DNA of 15,825 nt from an uncultured Acidobacteriota bacterium (GTDB lineage: Bacteria > Acidobacteriota > JAAYUB01), in the NCBI GenBank assembly GCA_937925645.1, contig CALAMB010000006.1, positions 1 to 15,825 on the forward strand, given 5' to 3'. A program made the translations under genes and the position numbers. Below the pieces are notes generated by a model. That model saw only the letters and a program-made list of their open reading frames with translations. It was not told the origin of the DNA and did no database searches. Positions 6,035 to 12,905 of this stretch are shown here, one piece after another. Each line of letters starts with the position of its first letter. Within the stretch, counting starts at the first letter, position 1.

Positions 6035-6720
6035 GATTGCACGTTCTTCCAACGGTCGTGTCCCACCAGGACAAACTTGTGGGCGCGGATCTTCAGCAGC
6101 TTCTGGGCTTGCAGCTTGGAAATGATCCGGCTGATGGTCTCGCGGGAGGTGCCGGCGATCTCCGCCAGGTCCTGATGGGTGATCTTCGTCGAGATCAACA
6201 CCTCATCCGATTCCCACACGCCGTCGACGCGGGCGAGGCCCATCAGAACGTGCTTGAGCCGGGTTTCCGCGTCGTTGAATTTCAGGATCTGGATGGTCTT
6301 CCAGGAGTCCCGCAGCTTCCGGCACAGGATGGTCAGCAGGGATTCCACCACCAGGGCGTTCTTCATCAGCACGGTGTCGAAATGCTGCTTGGAGATCGAG
6401 ATGATCTTGCAGTCTTCCATCGCCACCACCGTGGCCGGGGTGGTCTGGTTGTCGAGGAGGGACAGCTCGCCGAACGTGTCCCCCGGTCCGTGGATCGCGA
6501 GGATGTTCTCCCGCCCGTCCGGCGTGGTCTGCAGCACCTTCACTTCGCCGTACTTGACGATGTACATGTACTTGCCGGTCTCTTCCTCGATGAAGATGAC
6601 CTGGTTTTTCTTGTACTCGCGTTCCTGGAAGATAGGCTGCAGATTCCCGAGCTCAACCGTCGTCAGATTGTAAAACAGGGGGATGCGTTTCAAAAAATCG
6701 ATACTGGTCACAGCGCCCAC
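6031..6720 (-). CDS. Crp/Fnr-family transcription regulator
   Basis: 229 residues. A cyclic-nucleotide-binding-type beta-barrel (about 10-120) with GDTFGELSLLD (80-90), a dimerisation helix (about 120-148), and a winged helix-turn-helix (about 150-220) with ITHQDLAEIAGTSRETISRIISKLQ (180-204). The recognition helix SRETISR keeps the Arg-Glu...Arg of E. coli CRP and also the Ser found in FNR. No N-terminal cysteine cluster, so not an oxygen-sensing FNR. In the phosphate-binding cassette the usual Arg-Ser before Ala-Thr is Thr-Pro (94-95), so cAMP binding is doubtful. Start: GTG 6720 (an alternative GTG at 6711 would remove three residues). Its stop overlaps the HisKA ATG, making it first gene of a three-gene unit; the 59-base gap upstream holds a palindrome that may be its own operator. 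Confidence 0.92.
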   Translation of the reverse strand: MGAVTSIDFLKRIPLFYNLTTVELGNLQPIFQEREYKKNQVIFIEEETGKYMYIVKYGEVKVLQTTPDGRENILAIHGPGDTFGELSLLDNQTTPATVVAMEDCKIISISKQHFDTVLMKNALVVESLLTILCRKLRDSWKTIQILKFNDAETRLKHVLMGLARVDGVWESDEVLISTKITHQDLAEIAGTSRETISRIISKLQAQKLLKIRAHKFVLVGHDRWKNVQS

Positions 6721-6736
6721 CCGCCCGCCGCAGGAT

Positions 6737-6750
6737 CATTTGTATAAATG
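6737..6750. promoter_or_regulatory. 5-4-5 palindrome upstream of the Crp/Fnr gene, candidate operator
   Basis: CATTT-GTAT-AAATG has perfect 5-base arms around a 4-base centre, the same geometry as FNR-type sites (TTGAT-N4-ATCAA). It lies 17-30 bases before the regulator's GTG start, in the only AT-rich patch (6736-6755) of the surrounding DNA, where a promoter would also be expected. Adjacent GTTAAC (6750-6755) is a further small palindrome. Autoregulation is an inference from position and shape. Confidence 0.35.
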
Positions 6751-6779
6751 TTAACCTGAACGCCGCGTATCCGCAAGGG

Positions 6780-8450
6780 CTATCGACCGCCCGGCAGCGA
6801 GATCTGGTTGGCCGCCGAGCGGCTCTCGCCCACGCAGGTGACCAGGATCGCGGCCCGGTCCGCGATGGGACACTTGTTCTCGCAGATGCCGCAGCCGATG
6901 CAGAACGCCGCGTCGATCACCGGTTTCTGCACGTCCACCCACCGGCCGTCCGGCGCCTGAACCCGGTCCTGGACCAGCTTGATCGCCTTCTGGCCCTGGA
7001 TGGTGGGGCACACCTCTTCGCACACGATGCACGGCTTGGCCATGGCCCACGGCAGGCACCGGTTCCGGTCCACGTACGCCAGGCCCAGTCGCACCGGCTC
7101 CCGACCGTTCCGGCCGAGCCGATCGTCCAGGGTGGTCTCCCGGATGGCCTCGGTGGGACAGACCTGGCCGCACAGCGTGCAGCGGTCATCGCAATAGCCG
7201 ATTTTGGGCACCACGATGGGCGTCCAGAGGGTGCCCAAGCCACCCTCGAAAGCCGCCGGGTGCAGCGCGTTCGTCGGGCACACTTTCATGCACGCGCCGC
7301 AGCGCACGCAGCGGCTCAGGAAGTCGGATTCGGCGCGGGCACCCGGCGGACGAATCAGCTTGTCGCTCGCCTTGAAGACCTTCCGGTCGCGCTCCGCGTT
7401 TTCGGCCCCGATGGCCTGCAGGGGCGCCAGCACGAATCCGCCCACCGCCGCGCCCAGGACCGCCCGGCGGCTCAGATCGGCCAGCGGCCGGCGCTCCGCC
7501 GCCTTCGGGCGCGCCAGGCTGAATGCGAATTCCAGGGCGTTCTCGGGGCACGTGTCGACGCAGTTGGCGCACAGATGACACTCGGACGAAATCCACGGCT
7601 CACCGGGGATCGGCTGATCGCCGCCCTGGCAACTCTGGAGGCAGAGCCGGCACTTGGTACAACGGTCCTCATGCTTCCGGAGAACCAGCGGGGCCCGCGC
7701 CGCGCACAGTCCCAGCCAGGCGCCCAGGGGACAGAGGTAGCGGCACCAGAACCGCGTCTCGAAGCGGTTGAGCGCCAGCACGGCGCCGAAAGTCGCGCCG
7801 ATGAGAAGCGCGTGCAGGAAGAAGCGGCTGTCGAACGGGACCACCACGCCCCGCAGCCCGGCGATCAGGGCGTCGGCGAGCGCGGTCCACCCGATCCAGT
7901 CCAGAACGCGGACCACCCCGTCCAGACCCAGCCCCAGCGACGGATGCACCCAGACGGCCATGGACCGCGTCAGGAACGAGAACGGATCGAACCAGCCCAC
8001 CTGCTGCAACCCCAACACGCTTCCGGCGACAAAGAACGCGAGGATCAGGTATTTCAAATTGCGCTTCGGACTCCAGCGCCAGCGACCGCTCCGCAGCGCC
8101 CGGCGCCGGGCTGTCTTGCCGGCGGAGAAGAGCTGCTGGAGGGTGCCGAACGGACAGAGCCAGCCGCAGAACGCCCGGTTGAGCAGGATCGCCGACAGGA
8201 TGGTGGCCAGGGACCAGAGCAGGACCGGCAGAAACTCCCGGGAGGCGATCCACGTCGTCACCGCGAGGAGCGGATCGAGGTAGAAGAACAGTCCGACGGG
8301 CGCCAGGATGCGGAAGGCCTCCATCTCGCCCGACGGCCCGAGCGGCGGAAATTCCATCCGGAAGAACAGGTACAGAAACAGCATGAAGCAGACGGCCTGG
8401 CTGAGCCGGCGTAAATTCACCAGACGGAAGATACGTGGCGCGCGCTTCAT
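6780..8450 (-). CDS. Fused NapH-NapG-like membrane ferredoxin with six [4Fe-4S] motifs
   Basis: 556 residues. The N-terminal half resembles NapH/NosR-type quinol-linked ferredoxins: membrane segments at about 16-30, 47-66, 73-92, 132-150 and 209-228, the two signature CxxxCP motifs (FCGWLCP, 94-100; WCRYLCP, 235-241), then clusters at Cys264/267/270/274 and Cys291/294/297/301. At 327-347 a Ser-Arg-Arg motif followed by a hydrophobic stretch (SRRAVLGAAVGGFVLAP) looks like an internal twin-arginine signal or sixth membrane segment. After it, four more motifs as in NapG/MauM: Cys381/384/387/391, Cys420/424/427/431, Cys465/474/477/481 and Cys517/520/523/527. Probable role: electron transfer between quinol and partners across the membrane. 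Its ATG directly follows the DUF362 stop (TAG then ATG, no gap). No napA, nosZ or methylamine dehydrogenase is nearby, so the terminal acceptor is unknown. Confidence 0.9.
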   Translation of the reverse strand: MKRAPRIFRLVNLRRLSQAVCFMLFLYLFFRMEFPPLGPSGEMEAFRILAPVGLFFYLDPLLAVTTWIASREFLPVLLWSLATILSAILLNRAFCGWLCPFGTLQQLFSAGKTARRRALRSGRWRWSPKRNLKYLILAFFVAGSVLGLQQVGWFDPFSFLTRSMAVWVHPSLGLGLDGVVRVLDWIGWTALADALIAGLRGVVVPFDSRFFLHALLIGATFGAVLALNRFETRFWCRYLCPLGAWLGLCAARAPLVLRKHEDRCTKCRLCLQSCQGGDQPIPGEPWISSECHLCANCVDTCPENALEFAFSLARPKAAERRPLADLSRRAVLGAAVGGFVLAPLQAIGAENAERDRKVFKASDKLIRPPGARAESDFLSRCVRCGACMKVCPTNALHPAAFEGGLGTLWTPIVVPKIGYCDDRCTLCGQVCPTEAIRETTLDDRLGRNGREPVRLGLAYVDRNRCLPWAMAKPCIVCEEVCPTIQGQKAIKLVQDRVQAPDGRWVDVQKPVIDAAFCIGCGICENKCPIADRAAILVTCVGESRSAANQISLPGGR

Positions 8451-9401
8451 CTACAGCTCCACGGTCCGGGTCTTGAGGCCGGCCAGGTCCATCCGCCCGA
8501 TGCCGCGCCGGCTGGCTTCGACGATGAAGCCCATCTGGGCGGGCTCGATGTCGAACAGGGTGCAGCCGAACGTGTCGACGGCGACCATGTCCACCCCGGC
8601 GGCCAGCGTCCGGGTGAGGACGGCATCGCTCAGGGAGCCGCCTTGCGGGCCGTTGCGCACCAGGATCCGGTACGCGTCGAGGATTGTCAGGGTCGGACGG
8701 ACAAATCCGCCGAGGTCCGCCAGCGCCTGGTGGATGTTCTGGTGGAACGCTTCCCGGCGCCCGCCGATGACGCCCATCAGGTTCTTGAATCCGAGGCTGA
8801 GTCTTGAGGCGCTGTGCTGCTTGGCGATGGGGACGTTGATCACCTTGTCCGCCTCCAGCACCTCCCGGTAGATGGGCCACCGCTTCAGCCATTCGCCGCC
8901 GAGCTCCATGTCCACGAACTTGCGTTCATCGACGAACTCGAGCTCCACGCCCAGGTCCTGAACGGCCTTGGCGATGCCGCTCCGGGCGTAGCAGTGGCGA
9001 GCTTCGTACAGGCTGTGATCGAAAATCTTGACCGTCCGGGCTCCCGCGTTGAGGATCTCGACGGCCAGCGCCCGGACCACCTCCGGATTGGTGTTGGCCC
9101 CCTGCTCCGGCACGCGGTTGAAACCGATGTTGGGCTTGAGCACCACGCGGTCACCCCGGGCGACGAACCGCTGCATGCCCCCCATCGCCTCCATGGCCTG
9201 ACGGACCAGCACCTCCGGCTCTCCGTTGCGCACCACCACCAGATCGAGCGGGGGCGCCCCGACGCGTTTGTCGGCGCTCAGTTCCCGGCCGCCGCCGCAC
9301 CCGGCCAGGCCCGCCAGGGCGACACCGGCCGCAGCCGGCACGAGCAGGTCTTCCAGAACTTCCCGGCGGGTCCATTGCGTGGTGAGCAGACGATCGGACA
9401 T
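8451..9401 (-). CDS. DUF362-domain protein with Tat/lipoprotein signal
   Basis: 316 residues. The N-terminus has a twin-arginine motif (TRREVLED, 11-18), a hydrophobic stretch rich in Ala, and a lipobox LAGC (32-35), so it is probably exported folded by Tat and lipid-anchored at Cys35. The rest is a DUF362 domain: VVLKPNIGFN, NTNPEVVRALAVEIL, VINVPIAKQH, GFKNLMGVIGG and a long C-terminal VDMVAVDTFGCTLF region. DUF362 proteins often neighbour or carry ferredoxin domains; this one has no Cys cluster of its own and sits immediately before the six-cluster ferredoxin, which suggests a partner role. The biochemical function of the family is not established to my knowledge. Start ATG 9401 has a perfect SD, AAGGAGG (9413-9407), 5 bases away; a longer frame from 9461 would overlap the previous gene and hide the Tat signal. 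Confidence 0.9.
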   Translation of the reverse strand: MSDRLLTTQWTRREVLEDLLVPAAAGVALAGLAGCGGGRELSADKRVGAPPLDLVVVRNGEPEVLVRQAMEAMGGMQRFVARGDRVVLKPNIGFNRVPEQGANTNPEVVRALAVEILNAGARTVKIFDHSLYEARHCYARSGIAKAVQDLGVELEFVDERKFVDMELGGEWLKRWPIYREVLEADKVINVPIAKQHSASRLSLGFKNLMGVIGGRREAFHQNIHQALADLGGFVRPTLTILDAYRILVRNGPQGGSLSDAVLTRTLAAGVDMVAVDTFGCTLFDIEPAQMGFIVEASRRGIGRMDLAGLKTRTVEL

Positions 9402-9414
9402 GGCGACCTCCTTG

Positions 9415-10515
9415 TCATGATCCCGGTGGCGGAGGCTGGGTGCCGGAATCACGGCTGTCACCCCGGGTTCCAGTCACGCCATCGAGTTTAAGCCGCACCA
9501 CGTGTTCGTCGGCCAGGCCGTCGGGCCGCCGGCGGATCCGCCGGAAGCCGACGATCGCTCCGCGCACCAGCAGGCCGACGGCCAGAGCCATCAGGAGCGT
9601 CAGGCCGACAAAACGCAGCGCGGCCAGAATCAATCCGGAATACGTATAATCGTCACGCCGGAAAAACCGGGTCAGATCGATCTCCCCGACGGTCGCGGGA
9701 TAACGGGCGGCGGCTTCGAGCCGGGCGAAAGCCGCGCCGACGGATTCCGGGTCCGCCGGGCCCAGGTAAAACCCGATGCGTTCGCCCACGCGCTTCAACC
9801 GGGGCATGGCGGCGGCGGACTCGCCGCGCGCCAGGAGCCGCGCCGCGTCATCCGTCGATGCCGGCGCCAGCCAGCCGGCCCAATAGGCGCCGCCTGCACC
9901 GCGATATCGGGCCACCGCCAGGCGGCCGTTCCGGTCCAGCCCCAATTCAACCACCGCGCCGCCTTCCGCCACCAGCGCGAGTTGGCCGTCCCGAACCAGG
10001 TACCGGCGGGAGGGCCGGTCCATGTTGTCGGCCGGCAACTGCTGAAACAGATCGGGCACCGGATCCCGGCTCTTGAACTGATCGGACAGCCACTCGTAGT
10101 ACTCGGACAGGTGCGCCCGCACCAGGACATCGAACACGGTCCGCACCACCGCGTTCCCCAGCCAGACCACCATCTCCTGTCCCTGGAGGTAGCAGCCGAC
10201 GAGGCCGGAGAACGGTTTGGCCCCCGGACGCTGCATGAAGGTGAAGAGACTGAATGCCGCTTCCGGCTGCTCAAACCGGAAAATGTCGATCCGGATGACC
10301 TGCCGGTCGAAGGAGCGGCGAAAACTGCTCGACCGGCAGTTCGGTAAAGCGGCCAACACGCGCGCCTCATCGGGGCTGAGGGTCGGCGCCTCCGCCGCTT
10401 CGGGCGCCGGCGGCGGACCGCCCAGCTCGATCACCTGTCCGCAGACACTCCCGGCGGCCAGGAGCAACCCGAGGCCGACCCAGGCGATCCTGCGGCATCG
10501 ACGATCAGTCCACAT
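9415..10515 (-). CDS. Exported, C-terminally anchored protein resembling DUF6599
   Basis: 366 residues, function unknown. A signal peptide covers about 1-26 (basic RRCRR, then a hydrophobic run ending SVCGQ). The body has the pattern I associate with DUF6599 proteins: VIRIDIFRFEQPEAAFSLFTFM (73-94), then FSGLVGCYLQGQEMVVWLGN, a LPADNMDRPSRRYLV segment and GFYLGP; this assignment is tentative. A single membrane segment at about 294-318 is followed by a basic stretch (FRRIRRR) and a 36-residue polar tail, so the bulk of the protein should face outside with a short cytoplasmic end. No cysteine cluster or known catalytic motif. The start ATG 10515 overlaps the amidase stop by 11 bases and the next gene (DUF362) starts 13 bases after its stop, so it is probably a component of the redox module downstream. 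Confidence 0.75.
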   Translation of the reverse strand: MWTDRRCRRIAWVGLGLLLAAGSVCGQVIELGGPPPAPEAAEAPTLSPDEARVLAALPNCRSSSFRRSFDRQVIRIDIFRFEQPEAAFSLFTFMQRPGAKPFSGLVGCYLQGQEMVVWLGNAVVRTVFDVLVRAHLSEYYEWLSDQFKSRDPVPDLFQQLPADNMDRPSRRYLVRDGQLALVAEGGAVVELGLDRNGRLAVARYRGAGGAYWAGWLAPASTDDAARLLARGESAAAMPRLKRVGERIGFYLGPADPESVGAAFARLEAAARYPATVGEIDLTRFFRRDDYTYSGLILAALRFVGLTLLMALAVGLLVRGAIVGFRRIRRRPDGLADEHVVRLKLDGVTGTRGDSRDSGTQPPPPGS

Positions 10516-12592
10516 TGTCGGATCCGGACGGCGCCGGCGCGCGGGCGAGCGTCCCCAGGCCGGCCAGATAGTCTTCGATACCCAGGGAGATGGATTGGGC
10601 CACGCGGCTCTGGCTGTCCGCCTGCGAGATGATCTGCGCCTCCCGCTTGTTGGAGATGAAACCGATCTCCAGAAGGATGGCGGGGATGTCGGTCCCGATC
10701 AGCACGACAAAAGGAGCTTTTTTCACGCCGCGATCCCGCACGGATGGCTCCAGCTTGCGCACGGCGTTGAACATCTTGCGATGGACCTTCGTGGCGAAAT
10801 CCCTCGATTCGTTCTCCTTCTCATACATCGTGATCTTCTTGATCACGTCTTCGAGCTGGCTCAGGTTCTGCTGGGCGCTGGCGTTTTCCACCGCGGCCAG
10901 CAGCTGGGTGCGGGAGTCGCGGGTGAGACCCAGATAGAAGGTCTCGATGCCGGCCGCCTTGGCGTTTTTGCTGGCGTTGGCATGCAGCGAGACGAACAGG
11001 TCGGCGTTCTCCACATTGGCCATGGCGGTCCGCTGCTCCAGCGGCAGGAAAACGTCCGTCTCGCGCGTGAGCAGCACCTCGATGTTCAGGCGGCTTTCCA
11101 ACTCGGCTTTCAGCTTCTTGGCGATGGCCAGCGTGACGTCTTTTTCCCGGATGCCGCCGTAGCCGATCGATCCAGTGTCCTTGCCGCCGTGGCCCGGATC
11201 GATGACGATCTTTCCCACCTTCATGCCCAGGATGCGGGTCAGCGAACGCCGGCCGTCCAGGTTCGGTTTGGGCGGCGGAAGCGGTCCGGCCGATTCCGGG
11301 GCTCCCGACGGCGCGTGAGCCTGGGTGCCGTTGCCGGCCGGTTTCGGACGCTCCGTCGCCGGCTTGGCGGCGGCGGTACCCGCCGGAGGCGTCGGCTGGG
11401 CGGCCGGTTTTGCCGCGGGCGGTGCTGGCGTCACCGGCGCTTGATTGTCCGGAGTCGCCGCGGCGGATTTGGCGGTAGGCGGCGCGGGCGCGGACGTGTT
11501 GCCGCCGGCCGATGCCGACGCGGGCCGTTCGGCCGGCGACGTCTCCTTGTCCTGACTTTCCCGATACAGCTTGGCCAGTCGGCGCTTGCGCTCGTCGAGA
11601 CTCTGCCCCTTGTCCAGATCGCGGATGTCCACCACCACCCGGTACGGCTCGTACAGGGTGAACACCGTCAACGACCCTTTCTGCTTGAAATCGAGGACCA
11701 CCCGGGCCACGCCGAGCTGGTACTGCCCGACGCGGATGCGGTCCAGGTATGAGTCGCCCACGGCGAAATCCTTGCCCTTGACCGCCGCCGACAGGATCGT
11801 CCGGCTGAAATCCAGGTAGATCCGGTAAGGATGGTCCACCTCGTTGTGGGTGAAGGGGACCTCCCGATCCAGGTCGATGACGACGCGGGTATAATCGACG
11901 GTCGACCAGAAACGGATCTCGGTGATCTGGGCGACGATGGAACTCGGTGGTGCCGCCGCGGCGGACGCGGCCGCCGCCACCGTCCGGGCGCTGGCGGTGG
12001 TCGCGGCGACGGGAGCCGCAGCCGGCGCTCCCGTCCCGGCCCCATCCAGAGTTTTGAGCTTTTCCTTCACCGCGCTGGCTGAGCGGGCGCGCGGAAATTT
12101 CTTCAGATATTCCGATAAGATCTCGCGGGCTTTGGCGGGCTCGCGCAGGTCGTCGGCGTAGATCTCGCCCTTGAGCAGGAGGGCGTCGTCGCGCAGCGGC
12201 GACACGGGGTATTCCCGCAGCAGCCAGTTGGCCAGCGACAGCGCCCGGTCGATATGGGTGCGGGTTCCGGACAGCCGAAAGCACTCCCGGCACAGCTTTG
12301 CCGCGGCGTACAGGGCGTCGTCGCAGCCGGCGAAGGTCGGGTCCAGCCGCGGCACGGCGTCGTACAGCTTCACCGCCTGCAGGTATTCATCGACGGTGGG
12401 CGGCGGATTGCCGCGCTCCGCCAACCGGCCCGCCAGCTCCTGCGCCTGTTTCAGTGATTGGCGGGCCGCGGCGCGGTTGCGCGCCGCAAGCGGCAAACCG
12501 GCAACGGCGACCAGAACCAGTGAAAGGGAGATCAGACGGGCCGCAGCGCCCCGGCGGACTGGAGGGGTGAGGTGTCTGCGCATCGGGACCAT
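10505..12592 (-). CDS. N-acetylmuramoyl-L-alanine amidase with AMIN domain (AmiC type)
   Basis: 695 residues. It cleaves the amide bond between muramic acid and L-Ala in peptidoglycan, normally during cell separation, outside the cytoplasmic membrane. Order: signal peptide or anchor (about 16-37); a helical, TPR-like region (65-182, with KAREILSEYLKKFPRA); an Ala-rich linker; AMIN domain (219-325, TRVVIDLDREV...YRIYLDF...VVLDF); a Pro/Ala/Lys linker (350-450); and Amidase_3 (459-680). Zinc ligands are visible at His468 (DPGHGG), Glu483 and His537 (SLHANA), with catalytic Glu642 (LLEIGFISN), so it should be active. No LytM-regulated blocking segment or SPOR domain is obvious. The start is uncertain: ATG 12592 and ATG 12583 both lack a good SD, and the frame upstream to 12685 overlaps ylxP and is not protein-like. 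It begins 13 bases after ylxP, which places it in the infB operon. Confidence 0.93.
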   Translation of the reverse strand: MVPMRRHLTPPVRRGAAARLISLSLVLVAVAGLPLAARNRAAARQSLKQAQELAGRLAERGNPPPTVDEYLQAVKLYDAVPRLDPTFAGCDDALYAAAKLCRECFRLSGTRTHIDRALSLANWLLREYPVSPLRDDALLLKGEIYADDLREPAKAREILSEYLKKFPRARSASAVKEKLKTLDGAGTGAPAAAPVAATTASARTVAAAASAAAAPPSSIVAQITEIRFWSTVDYTRVVIDLDREVPFTHNEVDHPYRIYLDFSRTILSAAVKGKDFAVGDSYLDRIRVGQYQLGVARVVLDFKQKGSLTVFTLYEPYRVVVDIRDLDKGQSLDERKRRLAKLYRESQDKETSPAERPASASAGGNTSAPAPPTAKSAAATPDNQAPVTPAPPAAKPAAQPTPPAGTAAAKPATERPKPAGNGTQAHAPSGAPESAGPLPPPKPNLDGRRSLTRILGMKVGKIVIDPGHGGKDTGSIGYGGIREKDVTLAIAKKLKAELESRLNIEVLLTRETDVFLPLEQRTAMANVENADLFVSLHANASKNAKAAGIETFYLGLTRDSRTQLLAAVENASAQQNLSQLEDVIKKITMYEKENESRDFATKVHRKMFNAVRKLEPSVRDRGVKKAPFVVLIGTDIPAILLEIGFISNKREAQIISQADSQSRVAQSISLGIEDYLAGLGTLARAPAPSGSDNVD

Positions 12593-12605
12593 GATAGATG
12601 AGAAA

Positions 12606-12905
12606 TCACAAATATTCCACCGCAAAGTGGGATGGCTCCACGGTCCCGTTCTCTTCGATTTCCTGGCGGATGCGTTCCACGGCATGCTGCAGCGGGGGGA
12701 GCTCGCCGGAAACCATCGCCACGGCCACCACGGCGCGCTGCCAGAGGTCCTGGTAGCCCACCTCGGCCACCGACACGTTGAACTTGGCCGTCAGCCGGTC
12801 CTTGAGACGCCGGAGAATCATCCGCTTTTCTTTCAGCGAATGAACCTCCGGAAAAAAGAATTCCATGTGGATCAGACAGAGATGGGAACGGAACGGTTCG
12901 GCCAT
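12606..12905 (-). CDS. ylxP: DUF503 family protein (YlxP-like)
   Basis: 99 residues, small cytoplasmic protein of unknown biochemical role that is typically encoded next to infB. Family features: HSLKEKRMILRRLKDRL (22-38), KFNVSVAEVGYQDLWQRAVVAVAMVS (41-66) and a C-terminal helix ending FAVEYL. Length is normal for the family. Start ATG 12905 overlaps the infB stop as TGATG, so translation is coupled; a longer frame from 13001 runs inside infB and is rejected. In many genomes rbfA and truB follow; here an amidase gene follows instead. Confidence 0.93.
   Translation of the reverse strand: MAEPFRSHLCLIHMEFFFPEVHSLKEKRMILRRLKDRLTAKFNVSVAEVGYQDLWQRAVVAVAMVSGELPPLQHAVERIRQEIEENGTVEPSHFAVEYL

Noticed and set aside
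7260..8414. 384-codon + strand open frame opposite the ferredoxin gene
   Set aside because: Arg/Gln/Glu/Pro-rich shadow; the minus strand has six intact Fe-S motifs and membrane segments.
9502..10347. 281-codon + strand open frame opposite the DUF6599-like gene
   Set aside because: Shadow frame with no motifs; the minus-strand gene has a signal peptide, a membrane segment and operon spacing.
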